Shown: positions 8,615-18,743 of the stretch, piece after piece | Layout: every line of letters begins with the position of its first letter | How positions within the stretch are numbered: position 1 is the first letter of the stretch | From: Nitrospirota bacterium | GTDB taxonomy: Bacteria; Nitrospirota; JACRHJ01 | DNA: 64,000 bases | Reading direction: 5' to 3' | Assembly: GCA_016212105.1 (NCBI GenBank) | Contig: JACRHJ010000061.1 | Coordinates: 1 to 64,000, forward strand | Program-made: the position numbers and the translations under genes | Notes under the pieces: generated by a model | What the model saw: the letters and a program-made list of their open reading frames with translations, nothing else | Told to the model about the DNA's origin: nothing | The model's database searches: none

Positions 8615-8945
8615 GTCCTGCCTTCTAAATCCCCTCTCCTCGCGGGAGAGGGGTTGGGGTGAGGGGGTTCCTTTAGATGTAGGGTGGGCTATGCCCACCG
8701 TTCCTTATGTCTTTTGTCCGTCATTCCCGCCCCGGCTTGAGGCTTGCCGGGGTAAACTCCGGCGGGAATCCAGGAAGTTCGGTTTGTGTTGTAAATTTAG
8801 ATACAGGCGGATTCTTCGCTCCGCTCAGAATGACACCCAAATACAGCAATGACACCCATAAACCCGAATGCAGGGCAGACACGACATCCGGTCCCCGCAA
8901 TATTGTGTAAATTCCTATTATACAACAGCCCCCGCCCCGGTCAAG
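8615..8945. repeat. gene-free stretch filled by palindromic repeats
   Basis: Holds a CCCCTC hairpin (8631-8668), a compound TCATTCCCGCC...GGCGGGAATCC unit with an inner CCCCGGC hairpin (8716-8775) and part of a CGCTCAGAATGACA unit (8815-8835). No coding potential is visible apart from translated repeats. Confidence 0.85.
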
Positions 8946-10016
8946 CTATTTCTGGCCGTCATGCGGACAGGCGACGCCCGCCGCCTCCGCGCGGAGCTGG
9001 CCGCAGGCGGCGAGGATGTCCGAGCCCCGGCTGTCCCTTATGAACGCGGCATATCCCATATCCGCGAGGGTGTCCTTGAAGTCGTTTACCGCGTCGTGGC
9101 TGGGCCTCCTGTACTTCGAGCCGGCGTGCTCGTTGAAGGGTATCAGGTTTACCTTGCACTTGAGGCCGCGCAGGAGCTTCCCCAGGGCGCGCGCGTCCGC
9201 GAGCGAGTCGTTGACGCCCGCGAGCATGACGTACTCGATCGTAATGCGCCGCCTCGGGGCGAGCGGGAACTCCCGGAGCGCGGTCATAAGCTTCGCTATG
9301 GGGTATTTGCGGTTGATGGGCATGACCTCGTCCCGGACGGCGTCGTTGGACGCGTTGAGCGAGACGGCGAGGCCTATGCCCAGACCGCTGTCGCCGAGCG
9401 CCTTGATGCCCGGCACGACGCCCGCCGTGCTGAGCGTTATCCGCCGGGTGGAGATGGAGAACATCTTGGGGTCGGTCAGGCGGCGAAGCGCCTCGAAGAC
9501 GTTGTCGCGGTTCAGGAGCGGCTCGCCGGTGCCCATCATGACGATGTTCGTTATGACGTCCGGCGCGGCGAGCGCCCTGGCCATGAAGACCTGCCCGGTT
9601 ATCTCGTGCGGGAGCAGGTCCCTCTGGAAGCCGCCCGCGCCGGTCAGGCAGAACCGGCAGCCGAGCGCGCAGCCCGCCTGGGACGATATGCAGAGCGTCG
9701 TCCTGTCCTCGCCGGGTATAAGCACGGACTCGACGCGTTCTCCGTCCTCCATGCCGAACAGGTATTTTTCGGTGCCATCGGTGGATGTCAGCCTGTCCAG
9801 AAGCACTGGCGGCTTTATCTCCGCCGCGCCCGCGAGCATCTCCCGGTCGGCCTTCGAGAGGTTGGTCATGCCCTCGAAGGACGTCATCCCCTCGGCGTAT
9901 ATCCAGCGCGCGACCTGGTCGGCGCGGAAGGCCTTCATGCCGAGCCCGGCGAGGTAATTCTTCAGCCCGTCGCGTCCGAGCGCAAGGAGGTTTGTCTTTT
10001 TCGGTTCCGTTATCAT
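8946..10016 (-). CDS. rlmN: 23S rRNA (adenine2503-C2)-methyltransferase RlmN
   Basis: 356 residues. Radical SAM enzyme with cluster motif CALGCRFC near residue 115 and the methyl-carrying cysteine in ILAACGQLRAE near the C-terminus. RlmN methylates A2503 of 23S rRNA and A37 of some tRNAs. Length and motif order match the family. It is divergent from the TonB-family gene; the gap of about 80 bases should hold both promoters. Confidence 0.96.
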   Translation of the reverse strand: MITEPKKTNLLALGRDGLKNYLAGLGMKAFRADQVARWIYAEGMTSFEGMTNLSKADREMLAGAAEIKPPVLLDRLTSTDGTEKYLFGMEDGERVESVLIPGEDRTTLCISSQAGCALGCRFCLTGAGGFQRDLLPHEITGQVFMARALAAPDVITNIVMMGTGEPLLNRDNVFEALRRLTDPKMFSISTRRITLSTAGVVPGIKALGDSGLGIGLAVSLNASNDAVRDEVMPINRKYPIAKLMTALREFPLAPRRRITIEYVMLAGVNDSLADARALGKLLRGLKCKVNLIPFNEHAGSKYRRPSHDAVNDFKDTLADMGYAAFIRDSRGSDILAACGQLRAEAAGVACPHDGQK

Positions 10017-10062
10017 TAAATGTGCCCGTCGTTTTATATATCGTACAGAGCGCCTATTATGC

Positions 10063-10068
10063 TATAAT
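10063..10068 (+). promoter_or_regulatory. possible -10 element of the TonB-family gene
   Basis: Perfect TATAAT at 10063-10068 in an AT-rich patch between the divergent rlmN and TonB-family genes. I see no good -35 at the right distance, so this is weak. Confidence 0.3.
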
Positions 10069-10096
10069 TTCAGATAATTTAAAAGCCCTTTTCGGT

Positions 10097-11011
10097 ATGT
10101 GGCGCATGAGACGCGCCGGACGGACGTGGATGAACAAGCCTGAGAACGCACTGCTGTACCTCCTCGTATTCACATCGCTGCTGCTGCACATCGTGGCGGT
10201 GCTCGTGATACGGACGGAGACGATCGAAAAGAAAAAGGAGAAGGAGCCTATAGTCGTCGACATAATGGGCCCGCTCAAGGCAGGGCCTGCGACAGTGCTC
10301 CCGGCCCCGAATCCGAACGCGCTCCCGCTGCCCGAGCCTCCGGAGCCGAGGCAGCAGCAGAGGGTCGCGAAGGCCGCGCCCCAAAGGCAGCGAATGACGC
10401 CGCCATTGAGGCCTTCAGTCCCGTCGATACCGATACCGGCCAGCCAGCCGCCTTCCATGCCCCGGGCGGGCCTGCCGCGGACCGGCGGCGATGGCGTGCC
10501 CGCGCCGTCGCCACCTGCATCGTCCGAGGTACGGAGCGCCCCGTCCCGGCCGTCGCCTCCCTCGGGATGGTCGCCCGGAAGCGCGCCGGAAAGGCCGGGC
10601 AAGCTCAAGAGGCCGAGCTTCGAGGACCTGGAACGGTACGCGAACGTGGATAAAGAGGTACAGAGGCCGAAGGACGACCAGAGCATAACGCTCGACACCG
10701 ACGACCTGATGTACGCCTCCTATATGCAGGGGATGAAGAAGCGCATCGAGCTGATATGGAAGTACCCGGAGACCGCGCGGCAGGACGGGCTCCAGGGGAG
10801 CCTGGTCATGAGGTTCACGATTGCGAAGTCCGGCAGGGTCGGAGACATCGACATACTCAAGTCGTCCGGCTACCCGCTGCTGGACGACGCGGCGAAACAG
10901 GCGCTCATCGACGCGAGCCCGTTCAACCCCCTTCCGGACAGCTGGAAGAAGGAAAGCTTCACCATCACCGGCACGTTTGTCTACAGGCTCTACGGCATGT
11001 ACGTGAGGTAG
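10097..11011 (+). CDS. TonB-family energy transducer with C-terminal TonB domain
   Basis: About 304 residues. One membrane helix at about 20-40, a long Pro/Arg/Ser-rich periplasmic linker (about 60-195) and a C-terminal TonB domain containing the pair GSLVMRFTIAKSGRVGDIDI and SSGYPLLDDAA. TonB proteins couple the inner-membrane proton motive force to outer-membrane transporters. No exbB or exbD is next to it. The start is uncertain: in-frame ATGs at 10097, 10106 and 10130 all lack a strong ribosome site. The sensor kinase follows after 3 bases, so the two are probably co-translated. Confidence 0.85.
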   Translation: MWRMRRAGRTWMNKPENALLYLLVFTSLLLHIVAVLVIRTETIEKKKEKEPIVVDIMGPLKAGPATVLPAPNPNALPLPEPPEPRQQQRVAKAAPQRQRMTPPLRPSVPSIPIPASQPPSMPRAGLPRTGGDGVPAPSPPASSEVRSAPSRPSPPSGWSPGSAPERPGKLKRPSFEDLERYANVDKEVQRPKDDQSITLDTDDLMYASYMQGMKKRIELIWKYPETARQDGLQGSLVMRFTIAKSGRVGDIDILKSSGYPLLDDAAKQALIDASPFNPLPDSWKKESFTITGTFVYRLYGMYVR

Positions 11012-11014
11012 CCC

Positions 11015-12622
11015 GTGAACTACAGTCTCAGCAACAGGCTTGTCGCATGGTGGGCGCTGGTAGTCGCCGTGGTCGTGTCGGCGCACTTCCTGCTGGACTA
11101 CTTCGGCTGGGAACACGAGTTGAAGGGCATCGTCGAGGCGTTGCTTGCGGCGACGCTCATGGTTGTGCCCTACGTGATGATACGCCGCAGGGTGATGACG
11201 CCCCTCGGCAGGCTGAAGGACGCCGCCGTGAGGCTGACCGCCGGAGACATGACGGCAAGGGCGGACGTCGAGTCCCCGGCTGAGTTCAAGGAGCTGGCAG
11301 ACTCTTTCAACGGGATGGTGGACGAACTCGAGGCCGCTTACGAGCAGATGAAGGCGACCTCTCTCACGCTCGAGAAGGCGGTCGAGGAACGTACGAGGGC
11401 TGTCGTCGTCGAGCGGGACAAGCTCTCCGCGATGCTCAGGAGCATCCCTGACGGCGTGGTCTTCATCGGCATCTCCGGCGAGATACTCGAGGTCAACCCC
11501 ATGATGGCGGACATCTGGGGCATAAAGCCCGAAGACCTGACAGGTAAGATGGTCGAGGCGCTCCCCGACGGCCCGCTGAAAAGCGCGCTGACCTTCGAGT
11601 GCGGCGGCCCGTCCGAGAAGCATTGCTGGGAGGTTATGGGCTGCTCGCAGAAGGACTGCCCGGCCTACGACTCCGGAGACATGCGGTGCTGGCTTGTGTC
11701 CGGGACGTTCTGCCACAAGGGCGTTCAGGTGAGCGTCCGCCGGAAGCGCGAGGACGTGTGCAGCCAGTGCACGGTATACCGTGGCGCCATGGAGCGCTGC
11801 GGCGAGATGAGAGAGGTCGAGGTATCCGGACGGCATTACAAGATAACGAGCGCGCTTGTCCTTGACGACGGGAACCGCGTGATGGGAGAGCTGAAGACGT
11901 TCAACGACGTGACCGAGGCGAGGCTGCTGGAGCTGAAAAAGGCCGACCTCGCCTCGATGATAACCCACGACCTCCGTTCGCCGCTATCGTCCATCATGGG
12001 GTACGCCGATATAATCATGGACGACGAGTCGGTGCCTGAGGCCGGCAGGGAGTACGCGGCCGCGATAAAGAAGGGCGGGCGGCGGCTCCTCGGACTGGTC
12101 GAGCAGTACATGGACATCGCGCGTATCGACACGGGCCAGCTCACGCTCAACAGGTCCAGGGTCGATGCCGCAGCGCTGATAGAGGAAGTAAAAGACGACC
12201 TCATGCCACAGGCGATGGCGAAAGGCATAACGGTGGAGGTCTCGGCGCACCCGGAATTGGGCGAGATAGACGTCGACAGGGACAAGATGCTCCGTGTGGT
12301 GGAGAACCTCGCGTCGAACGCGATAAAGTTCGCGCCGGAGGGCGGACGCGTGGTCATAACCGCCCAGGAGTACATAGAGGACGGGACGCGTCAGGCGGAG
12401 ATATGCGTCTCCGACAACGGGGACGGCATACCGGAGGAAGACCTGCCGCACGTCTTCGACCGCTACTACCGCTCCATGTCCGCACAGGGCATAAAGGGGT
12501 TCGGCGTCGGCCTCGCCGTGGTCAAGTCGTTCACCGAGGCCCACGACGGCAAGGTCTCCGTCGAAAGCCGCCCCGGCGAGGGGACGAAGTTCAGGGTCTG
12601 CATTCCGATGAAAAACACGTGA
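11015..12622 (+). CDS. membrane sensor histidine kinase with HAMP and Cys-rich PAS domain
   Basis: 535 residues from a GTG preceded by GAGGT. Order: two membrane helices (about 9-55), HAMP (about 57-108), PAS (about 135-290), HisKA with phospho-acceptor His in MITHDLRSPLSSI, and HATPase_c with NLASNAIKFAP, DNGDGIPEEDL and GFGVGLAVVKSF. The PAS region carries nine Cys in about 75 residues, including CWEVMGCSQKDCPAY and VCSQC. That is enough for a metal centre or redox switch. There is almost no periplasmic loop, so the input is likely cytoplasmic or within the membrane. No response regulator is adjacent. Confidence 0.93.
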   Translation: MNYSLSNRLVAWWALVVAVVVSAHFLLDYFGWEHELKGIVEALLAATLMVVPYVMIRRRVMTPLGRLKDAAVRLTAGDMTARADVESPAEFKELADSFNGMVDELEAAYEQMKATSLTLEKAVEERTRAVVVERDKLSAMLRSIPDGVVFIGISGEILEVNPMMADIWGIKPEDLTGKMVEALPDGPLKSALTFECGGPSEKHCWEVMGCSQKDCPAYDSGDMRCWLVSGTFCHKGVQVSVRRKREDVCSQCTVYRGAMERCGEMREVEVSGRHYKITSALVLDDGNRVMGELKTFNDVTEARLLELKKADLASMITHDLRSPLSSIMGYADIIMDDESVPEAGREYAAAIKKGGRRLLGLVEQYMDIARIDTGQLTLNRSRVDAAALIEEVKDDLMPQAMAKGITVEVSAHPELGEIDVDRDKMLRVVENLASNAIKFAPEGGRVVITAQEYIEDGTRQAEICVSDNGDGIPEEDLPHVFDRYYRSMSAQGIKGFGVGLAVVKSFTEAHDGKVSVESRPGEGTKFRVCIPMKNT

Positions 12623-12623
12623 T

Positions 12624-12835
12624 GGAACTCCCTCACCCCAACCCCCCTTCGGCTTCGCTCAGGGCAGGCTCTCTCCCGCGAGGAGAGGGGATTTATAGTA
12701 GGGTGGGCAATGCCCACCATGTTTTTTGTAGGGGCCGTACCAAGCGAAGCGCGTGTCGGCCCTTGCCTTTGAATTTGCATTTGACGTTACGTAGGGGCGG
12801 GTCCCCGTGCCCGCCCTCTTGCTTGTAATTACCGG
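12624..12835. repeat. intergenic palindromic repeats (CCCCTC, GCCGTACC, GGGCGGG families)
   Basis: A composite CCCCTC hairpin (12630-12690) interrupted by a CTTCGGCTTCGCTCAGGGC segment, a GGCCGTACCAAGCGAAGCGC unit (12732-12765) and a GGGCGGGTCCCCGTGCCCGCC hairpin (12795-12818). Confidence 0.88.
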
Positions 12836-12846
12836 GAAGGTGACAA

Positions 12847-14226
12847 TTGTTAATCGACACGCACGCGCACCTCGACATGGAGCAGTTCAAAGACGACCTG
12901 CCTGAGGCGCTGGACAGGGCGCTCGCTGCCGGGGTAAGGTACGTCATAACCATTGGAGCGGACATGGCCTCGTCCCGGCGGGCGGCGGCTCTCGCCGCGA
13001 ATAACGACGCCATATACTTCTCGCCGGGTTTCCACCCGCATGACGTAAAAGACGTAACCGACGCCGACTACGATGAGTTGAGGAGGCTCGCGCAGTCTCC
13101 CAAGGCGGTCGCCATAGGCGAGACGGGCCTCGACTACCACTACGACCTCTCGCCGAGGGACGTCCAGAGGGCGCACTTCGCGCGCCAGATACACATTGCC
13201 CGCGAAATCGGGAAGCCCCTCATAGTGCACTCCCGCGAGGCCGAGTCCGACACGATGGAGATAATGGAGTCCGAGGGGGCGGCCGGGGCGGGCGGCACGA
13301 TGCACTGCTTCGCCGGGGGCAGCGACATGGCCCGGCGCGCGCTCGAAATGGGCTTCTACCTCTCAGTCGGCGGGACGCTCACGTTCAAGAAGTCCGACGA
13401 GCTGAGGGAGGTCATAAAGGGCGTCCCCATAGAGCGGCTGATGCTCGAGACCGACTGCCCGTACCTCGCCCCGCAGAAGTTCCGGGGGAAGCGCAACGAG
13501 CCCGCGTACGTGACGCACGTCGTGGAGACGCTTGCTTTGCTCAAGGGGCTGTCCGTGGAGGACGTGGCGCGCATCACCAGCTACAACGCGATGACGCTCT
13601 TCCGTATGGGTGAGCTGCCGGCGGAGGGCTCGATTGCCTACCCCATACGGGATTCGCTGTACCTGAACATAACCAACAAATGCACGAACGAGTGCGTCTT
13701 CTGCGTGAGGAACGACACCGACTTCGTAAAGGGCCACAACCTGCGCCTCGTGCGCGACCCGTCCGCCGCCGAGATAATCGCCGCGATGGAGGCGGCCGGG
13801 TTCCGGGACTACCGCGAGGTAGTCTTCTGCGGGTATGGCGAGCCGTTCATTAGGCTGGAGGTGCTCAAGGAGGTGGCGAAGGCCGCCAAGGCCGGAGGCG
13901 TCCGGGTGCGCGTCAACACCAACGGCCACGCGCTCCTCATACACAAGAGGGACGTCCTGCCGGAGCTGGCCGGGCTGGTGGACGCGCTGTCCGTCAGCCT
14001 GAACTCCCCGGACGCGGCCGGGTACGTGGAGATATGCAGACCCGCCAAAGGGGCGGATGCGTACAAAAGTATAAAAGAGTTCGTGAAGGCCGCGAAGAAG
14101 CACGTGCCGGACGTTGTCGTAACCGTGCTCTCCATGCCCGGAGTCGATGTGGAGGCGTGCAGGCGTATCGCGGAGGACGAGCTTGGCGTCCCGCTTCGTG
14201 TCCGGGAGTACAACGTCGTGGGGTGA
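12847..14226 (+). CDS. fusion of TatD-type metallo-DNase and TatD-associated radical SAM protein
   Basis: 459 residues from a TTG with AAGGTG six bases upstream. Residues 1-255 form a complete TatD hydrolase: THAHLD, GETGLDYHYD, IVHSREA and LETDCPYLAP supply the metal ligands. Residues 270-459 form a small radical SAM domain with CTNECVFC (CX3CX2C) and a glycine-rich FCGYGEP motif. TatD enzymes are 3'-5' nucleases. The radical SAM partner family is known next to TatD in many anaerobes but its substrate is not. Here the two are one chain. Confidence 0.92.
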   Translation: MLIDTHAHLDMEQFKDDLPEALDRALAAGVRYVITIGADMASSRRAAALAANNDAIYFSPGFHPHDVKDVTDADYDELRRLAQSPKAVAIGETGLDYHYDLSPRDVQRAHFARQIHIAREIGKPLIVHSREAESDTMEIMESEGAAGAGGTMHCFAGGSDMARRALEMGFYLSVGGTLTFKKSDELREVIKGVPIERLMLETDCPYLAPQKFRGKRNEPAYVTHVVETLALLKGLSVEDVARITSYNAMTLFRMGELPAEGSIAYPIRDSLYLNITNKCTNECVFCVRNDTDFVKGHNLRLVRDPSAAEIIAAMEAAGFRDYREVVFCGYGEPFIRLEVLKEVAKAAKAGGVRVRVNTNGHALLIHKRDVLPELAGLVDALSVSLNSPDAAGYVEICRPAKGADAYKSIKEFVKAAKKHVPDVVVTVLSMPGVDVEACRRIAEDELGVPLRVREYNVVG

Positions 14227-14227
14227 G

Positions 14228-14255
14228 TGGACAAATCCGGGAGGCATGCTATAAT
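14228..14255 (+). promoter_or_regulatory. sigma70-type promoter of the GAF sensor kinase
   Basis: TGGACA (14228-14233), a 16-base spacer and a perfect TATAAT (14250-14255). It overlaps the stop of the TatD fusion gene and lies 30 bases before the kinase start. Confidence 0.65.
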
Positions 14256-14284
14256 TAACAGTAATTAATCTCGGAGACCAGGGC

Positions 14285-15709
14285 ATGAAGGAAAAAGACC
14301 CTATCGAAGAGCTGAAGCGTGCGAACCGCGAGCTGATGTCCCTCTACGACGTAAACCGCCTGTTACAGACGCAGCTTTCCACCGAAGAGAAGCTCTATAT
14401 AATACTGACCTCGCTCACCTCGGGCGACGGGTTCGGGTACAGCCGCGCCTATATCTTCCTGACCAACGAGCAGAAGGGCACGCTCGAGGGCTGGCTGGGC
14501 GTCGGCCCCCTGACCGGCGACGAGGCGAGAGAGATATGGGAGGGCGTGGCCGACATCGAGTACTGCCAGGACGAGTGCGAGCTGGACAGGAAGAACATAG
14601 CCGACCTGCTGGAGCACGCCCCGTTCGACATCAAGGTACGGGACTTCATCCAGCCGATAAAGCGCGGCGCCGGGCACCCTGTCCAGACCGTCATATCCCG
14701 CAGCCCCAGGCTCGTAAAGGACGCCTTCTCCGGCCGTGACCCGCTCCACCCGGCCTTCCTGCCGCTTCTGTCGTCCCCGCAGGTCGCGTTCATCCCGATG
14801 CTCTCCAAGAGCCGCGTGATGGGCGTCATGGCGGTCGAGTCCTTCGGCGGCGAGCGCGGGCTCGACGAGGAGCGGCTCCGGACGCTGACCATATTCGGCA
14901 ACCTCGCCGCGATTGCCCTCGAAAACGCGAAGCTCTACAGCACCCTCGCGGAGAAGGTGGACAGCCTGGAGAGGCTGAACCGGGAGCTACAGGACGCGCA
15001 CGCCAAGATCATGCACATGGACAGGCTGTCGTCCATCGGCGCTGTCACCGCCGGGCTCGCCCACGAGATAAAGAACCCGCTCAACTCCATACTTATCAAC
15101 CTCGACGTCCTGAGGCACGAGGTGCCCGGGCCTTCGGCCGAGGTAGACCGGATAATAGACGTGCTCGAGTCCGAGTCCGAAAGGCTGAACGGCATAGTTA
15201 CGGACCTCCTGAACTTCGCGAAGACGCCCAAGCTGTCGCTCGTCACGGCGCACCCGCACGCGGTGCTCGACCAGGCGCTCCGGCTCGTCGAGTACCAGGG
15301 CGAGAACATGGGCATAGCCATCTCGAAGGACTATAACGATGGCGTCACGGAGCTGATGATAGACGAGAAGATGATGAAGCAGGCCTTCCTGAACGTGATA
15401 ATAAACGCGATGCAGGCGATGCCGGGCGGCGGGAAGCTCACGGTAAAGACAGGGTTCACCCGCCAGACCGGCGGCGGCGCAGGCGCCGGGCTGTTCTACG
15501 TCGAGTTCCGGGACACCGGCCACGGCATACCGGACGACTGCAAGGGGAGGCTTTTCGACCCGTTCTTCACGACGAAGGAGGACGGAACCGGCATGGGCCT
15601 GCCCATAGTGGACTCGATACTGCGCTCCCACGGCGGCCGGGTGGAGGTCGAAAGCTCCTCCGGAAAGGGCACGACCGTCACGCTCCACGTCCCTGCCCGC
15701 ATCGCCTGA
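14285..15709 (+). CDS. soluble GAF-domain sensor histidine kinase, NtrB-like
   Basis: 474 residues with no membrane segment. An N-terminal coiled coil (about 1-35) leads into a GAF domain (about 35-215), a second coiled coil, HisKA with GLAHEIKNPLNSI, and HATPase_c with DTGHGIPDDCKGRLFDPFF and GTGMGLPIVDSIL. The HExKNPL pattern marks the NtrB/AtoS class that usually signals to sigma54 regulators; none is in the window. The GAF domain holds a Cys pair in EYCQDECELD. The start is the ATG after GGAGACCAGGGC. Confidence 0.9.
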   Translation: MKEKDPIEELKRANRELMSLYDVNRLLQTQLSTEEKLYIILTSLTSGDGFGYSRAYIFLTNEQKGTLEGWLGVGPLTGDEAREIWEGVADIEYCQDECELDRKNIADLLEHAPFDIKVRDFIQPIKRGAGHPVQTVISRSPRLVKDAFSGRDPLHPAFLPLLSSPQVAFIPMLSKSRVMGVMAVESFGGERGLDEERLRTLTIFGNLAAIALENAKLYSTLAEKVDSLERLNRELQDAHAKIMHMDRLSSIGAVTAGLAHEIKNPLNSILINLDVLRHEVPGPSAEVDRIIDVLESESERLNGIVTDLLNFAKTPKLSLVTAHPHAVLDQALRLVEYQGENMGIAISKDYNDGVTELMIDEKMMKQAFLNVIINAMQAMPGGGKLTVKTGFTRQTGGGAGAGLFYVEFRDTGHGIPDDCKGRLFDPFFTTKEDGTGMGLPIVDSILRSHGGRVEVESSSGKGTTVTLHVPARIA

Positions 15710-15737
15710 CACCCTTTAATGACGCACCTTAAAAACC

Positions 15738-15766
15738 TTGACCGCGCAGGGCTTCCCTGTTATATT
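15738..15766 (+). promoter_or_regulatory. sigma70-type promoter of glgC
   Basis: TTGACC (15738-15743), a 17-base spacer and TATATT (15761-15766), followed by a leader of about 45 bases to the glgC ATG. Confidence 0.7.
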
Positions 15767-15818
15767 TTACAAGTCACTTCCAATCCGCACATTGCAGGTT
15801 TCAACCCTGGAGACACAC

Positions 15819-17036
<1,218 letters not shown>

Positions 17037-17081
17037 GGGGCCATTTGCGGCTATGCATTACCGGTGTCGGATGATTTTCGG

Positions 17082-17110
17082 TTGCATCGGCGTCGCAATA
17101 TTTATATACT
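17082..17110 (+). promoter_or_regulatory. possible promoter of the MNT-HEPN pair
   Basis: TTGCAT (17082-17087), 17 bases, TATACT (17105-17110) in an AT-rich patch, about 50 bases before the MNT start. Confidence 0.45.
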
Positions 17111-17160
17111 CAGTCGTGGTTATATAAAGCGATATACAGAAATTGCCGCGAGGTGCCATA

Positions 17161-17490
17161 ATGGTCGCCGAGGGAAGCGTCCGCGAAACCATCCTGACGG
17201 TTGTAGACAGGATAGTAAAAGAATACAAGCCCAGGAAGGTCATCCTCTTCGGGTCATACGCCTATGGCACGCCCGACGAGGACAGCGACGTCGACCTCCT
17301 GATTATCAAGGATACCTGCGACAGGCCGGTGGACAGGTGGGTCGAGGTCAAGAGGATAATCCGCGGGGCTTCCGGGTTGACGCCCGTGTCACCTCTCGTA
17401 TACACGGAGAAAGAGGTCGAGGGAAGGTTTGCGATAAAGGACTTCTTCATCGCCGAGGTTTTCGAAAAAGGTGAAGTCCTTTATGGATGA
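17161..17490 (+). CDS. MNT-type nucleotidyltransferase, antitoxin-like
   Basis: 109 residues. The minimal nucleotidyltransferase motif is ILFGSYAYGTPDEDSDVDLL (GSxY then DxD). The ATG at 17161 has GAGGTG six bases upstream. It overlaps the HEPN gene by 8 bases. In characterised MntA-HepT pairs the MNT protein adds AMP to the HEPN RNase and silences it. Function here is inferred from family and pairing. Confidence 0.85.
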   Translation: MVAEGSVRETILTVVDRIVKEYKPRKVILFGSYAYGTPDEDSDVDLLIIKDTCDRPVDRWVEVKRIIRGASGLTPVSPLVYTEKEVEGRFAIKDFFIAEVFEKGEVLYG

Positions 17491-17869
17491 CGCCTACCGG
17501 ATTCAGGCTGAGGAGTGGTACGAGAGGGGCAGGCGAGACCTTGAGACAGCCCGCCTTGTCCTCGAACAGGGAGGATATACCGACGCCGTCGCCTACCACG
17601 TCCAGCAGTCGGTCGAGAAATACCTGAAAGGCTACCTCGTCCTGAACGGGAAGCGGCCACCGAAAATCCACGAACACGACACTCTCCTGAACCACGTCGC
17701 GGAGTTCGACGGCTCCTTCGAAGGTTTCCGCGACCTCTGTGAAAAGGCGTCGCGCTATTACTTGGACGACAGATACCCGCCCGGCCCGCCACCCGAAAAC
17801 AACCAGGATGAAGTCGGGGCTGACCTCGGCCGGGCGACGGAACTCATTAATATCATCCGCTCCAGATAG
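17483..17869 (+). CDS. HEPN-domain protein paired with MNT nucleotidyltransferase
   Basis: 128 residues from an ATG at 17483 with AAGGTGA upstream; a GTG at 17471 is possible. The core AYHVQQSVEKYLKGYL is the HEPN helical signature. In HepT-type toxins a R-x4-6-H motif cleaves RNA; the clear catalytic form is not obvious here, so it may be a nucleotide-binding HEPN rather than an active RNase. Same operon as the MNT gene, with overlapping ends. Confidence 0.82.
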   Translation: MDDAYRIQAEEWYERGRRDLETARLVLEQGGYTDAVAYHVQQSVEKYLKGYLVLNGKRPPKIHEHDTLLNHVAEFDGSFEGFRDLCEKASRYYLDDRYPPGPPPENNQDEVGADLGRATELINIIRSR

Positions 17870-17884
17870 AAAGGTTCGAGTACA

Positions 17885-18322
17885 ATGAAATACAAGTCCG
17901 GCAGCATCGGCAGGGTGTTCGTGATAAAGTTCGAGGACGGAGACGACCTGAACGAGGGCATACTTCAGGTCGCCCGCGAGGCAGGCGTCAAGGCCGGGTT
18001 CTTCCACCTGCTCGGCGGGATGAGGAGCGCGGGCTTGGTCTGCGGGCCTAAGGAGCCGGTGCTGCCGCCTGAGCCCGCGTGGGAAGGCTTTGCCGACGGC
18101 CGCGAGATACTCGGCATCGGCTCTGTCTTCATGAAGGACGGCGAGCCCGCGATTCACCTCCACGGCGCGGTCGGCAAGTTCGGCACGACGCTTACCGGCT
18201 GCGTCCGGAAGGACGCGAAGGTCTTCCTCGTGGTCGAGGCGCTGATGATGGAAGTCACCGGCATAGACGCGAAGAAGGTCGTCAACGAGAAGACTGGGAT
18301 AGCGATGCTGGAGCTGGGGTAA
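17885..18322 (+). CDS. PPC/DUF296 domain protein
   Basis: 145 residues forming one PPC (DUF296) domain, the fold also found in plant AT-hook proteins. The signature segment is HLHGAVGKFGTTLTGCV, with the two histidines that bind metal in family structures. Bacterial stand-alone members form trimers; their role is unclear. It starts 15 bases after the HEPN stop with AGAAAGG upstream and is likely in the same transcript, though a functional link is not implied. Confidence 0.85.
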   Translation: MKYKSGSIGRVFVIKFEDGDDLNEGILQVAREAGVKAGFFHLLGGMRSAGLVCGPKEPVLPPEPAWEGFADGREILGIGSVFMKDGEPAIHLHGAVGKFGTTLTGCVRKDAKVFLVVEALMMEVTGIDAKKVVNEKTGIAMLELG

Positions 18323-18345
18323 ATCATTCGCAGGAGAGGCGAGGC

Positions 18346-18738
18346 TTGCTGAACAAACTACATCGTGTGGCGGGGAACAAGCATACCATCGTGACAGTGG
18401 TGGTGTTGTTCAATCTATACAGGGTGGTTTATGCCTACACGCACCCCGGTACAATGTATCCGGGGCCGATGCTCTCGGTATGGGTGCTTCTTCTGGTCTG
18501 CATCTTGTCGTATCTCATGCTCGCCGGGAACAGGGCAGGCGGCTGGATATTTGCGGGCTATATTGGCCTGACGGGGCTGGGAGGCCTAATACTGTCGCCT
18601 TTGGTGGTGATAACGAAGCAACCCATACTGGGTACGGTTATCATCGTGTTGGGCCTGTACTTCGTCTATGCGGCGCTTAGCCTGACGGTGTTTTATAGAC
18701 ATGGACAGAAAAAAGGCGAACAGGCATGTGCTCATTAA
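18346..18738 (+). CDS. small four-helix membrane protein of unknown function
   Basis: 130 residues from a TTG with GGAG upstream. Four hydrophobic helices alternate with short loops (about 12-30, 42-60, 66-88, 95-118), and the protein ends in a basic, Cys-containing tail. I do not recognise the family. It follows the PPC gene by 24 bases and converges, with 5 bases between, on a minus-strand gene. Confidence 0.6.
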   Translation: MLNKLHRVAGNKHTIVTVVVLFNLYRVVYAYTHPGTMYPGPMLSVWVLLLVCILSYLMLAGNRAGGWIFAGYIGLTGLGGLILSPLVVITKQPILGTVIIVLGLYFVYAALSLTVFYRHGQKKGEQACAH

Positions 18739-18743
18739 ATCGG

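Noticed and set aside
8615..8698. Upstream extension of xseB
   Set aside because: It reads through the CCCCTC hairpin; XseB has its normal length from 8614.
10415..11968. 517-codon minus-strand frame across the TonB and kinase genes
   Set aside because: It spans two well-supported genes on the other strand and shows no domain.
14228..14255. Riboswitch-like leader before the GAF kinase
   Set aside because: The leader is only about 25 bases, too short for a structured element.
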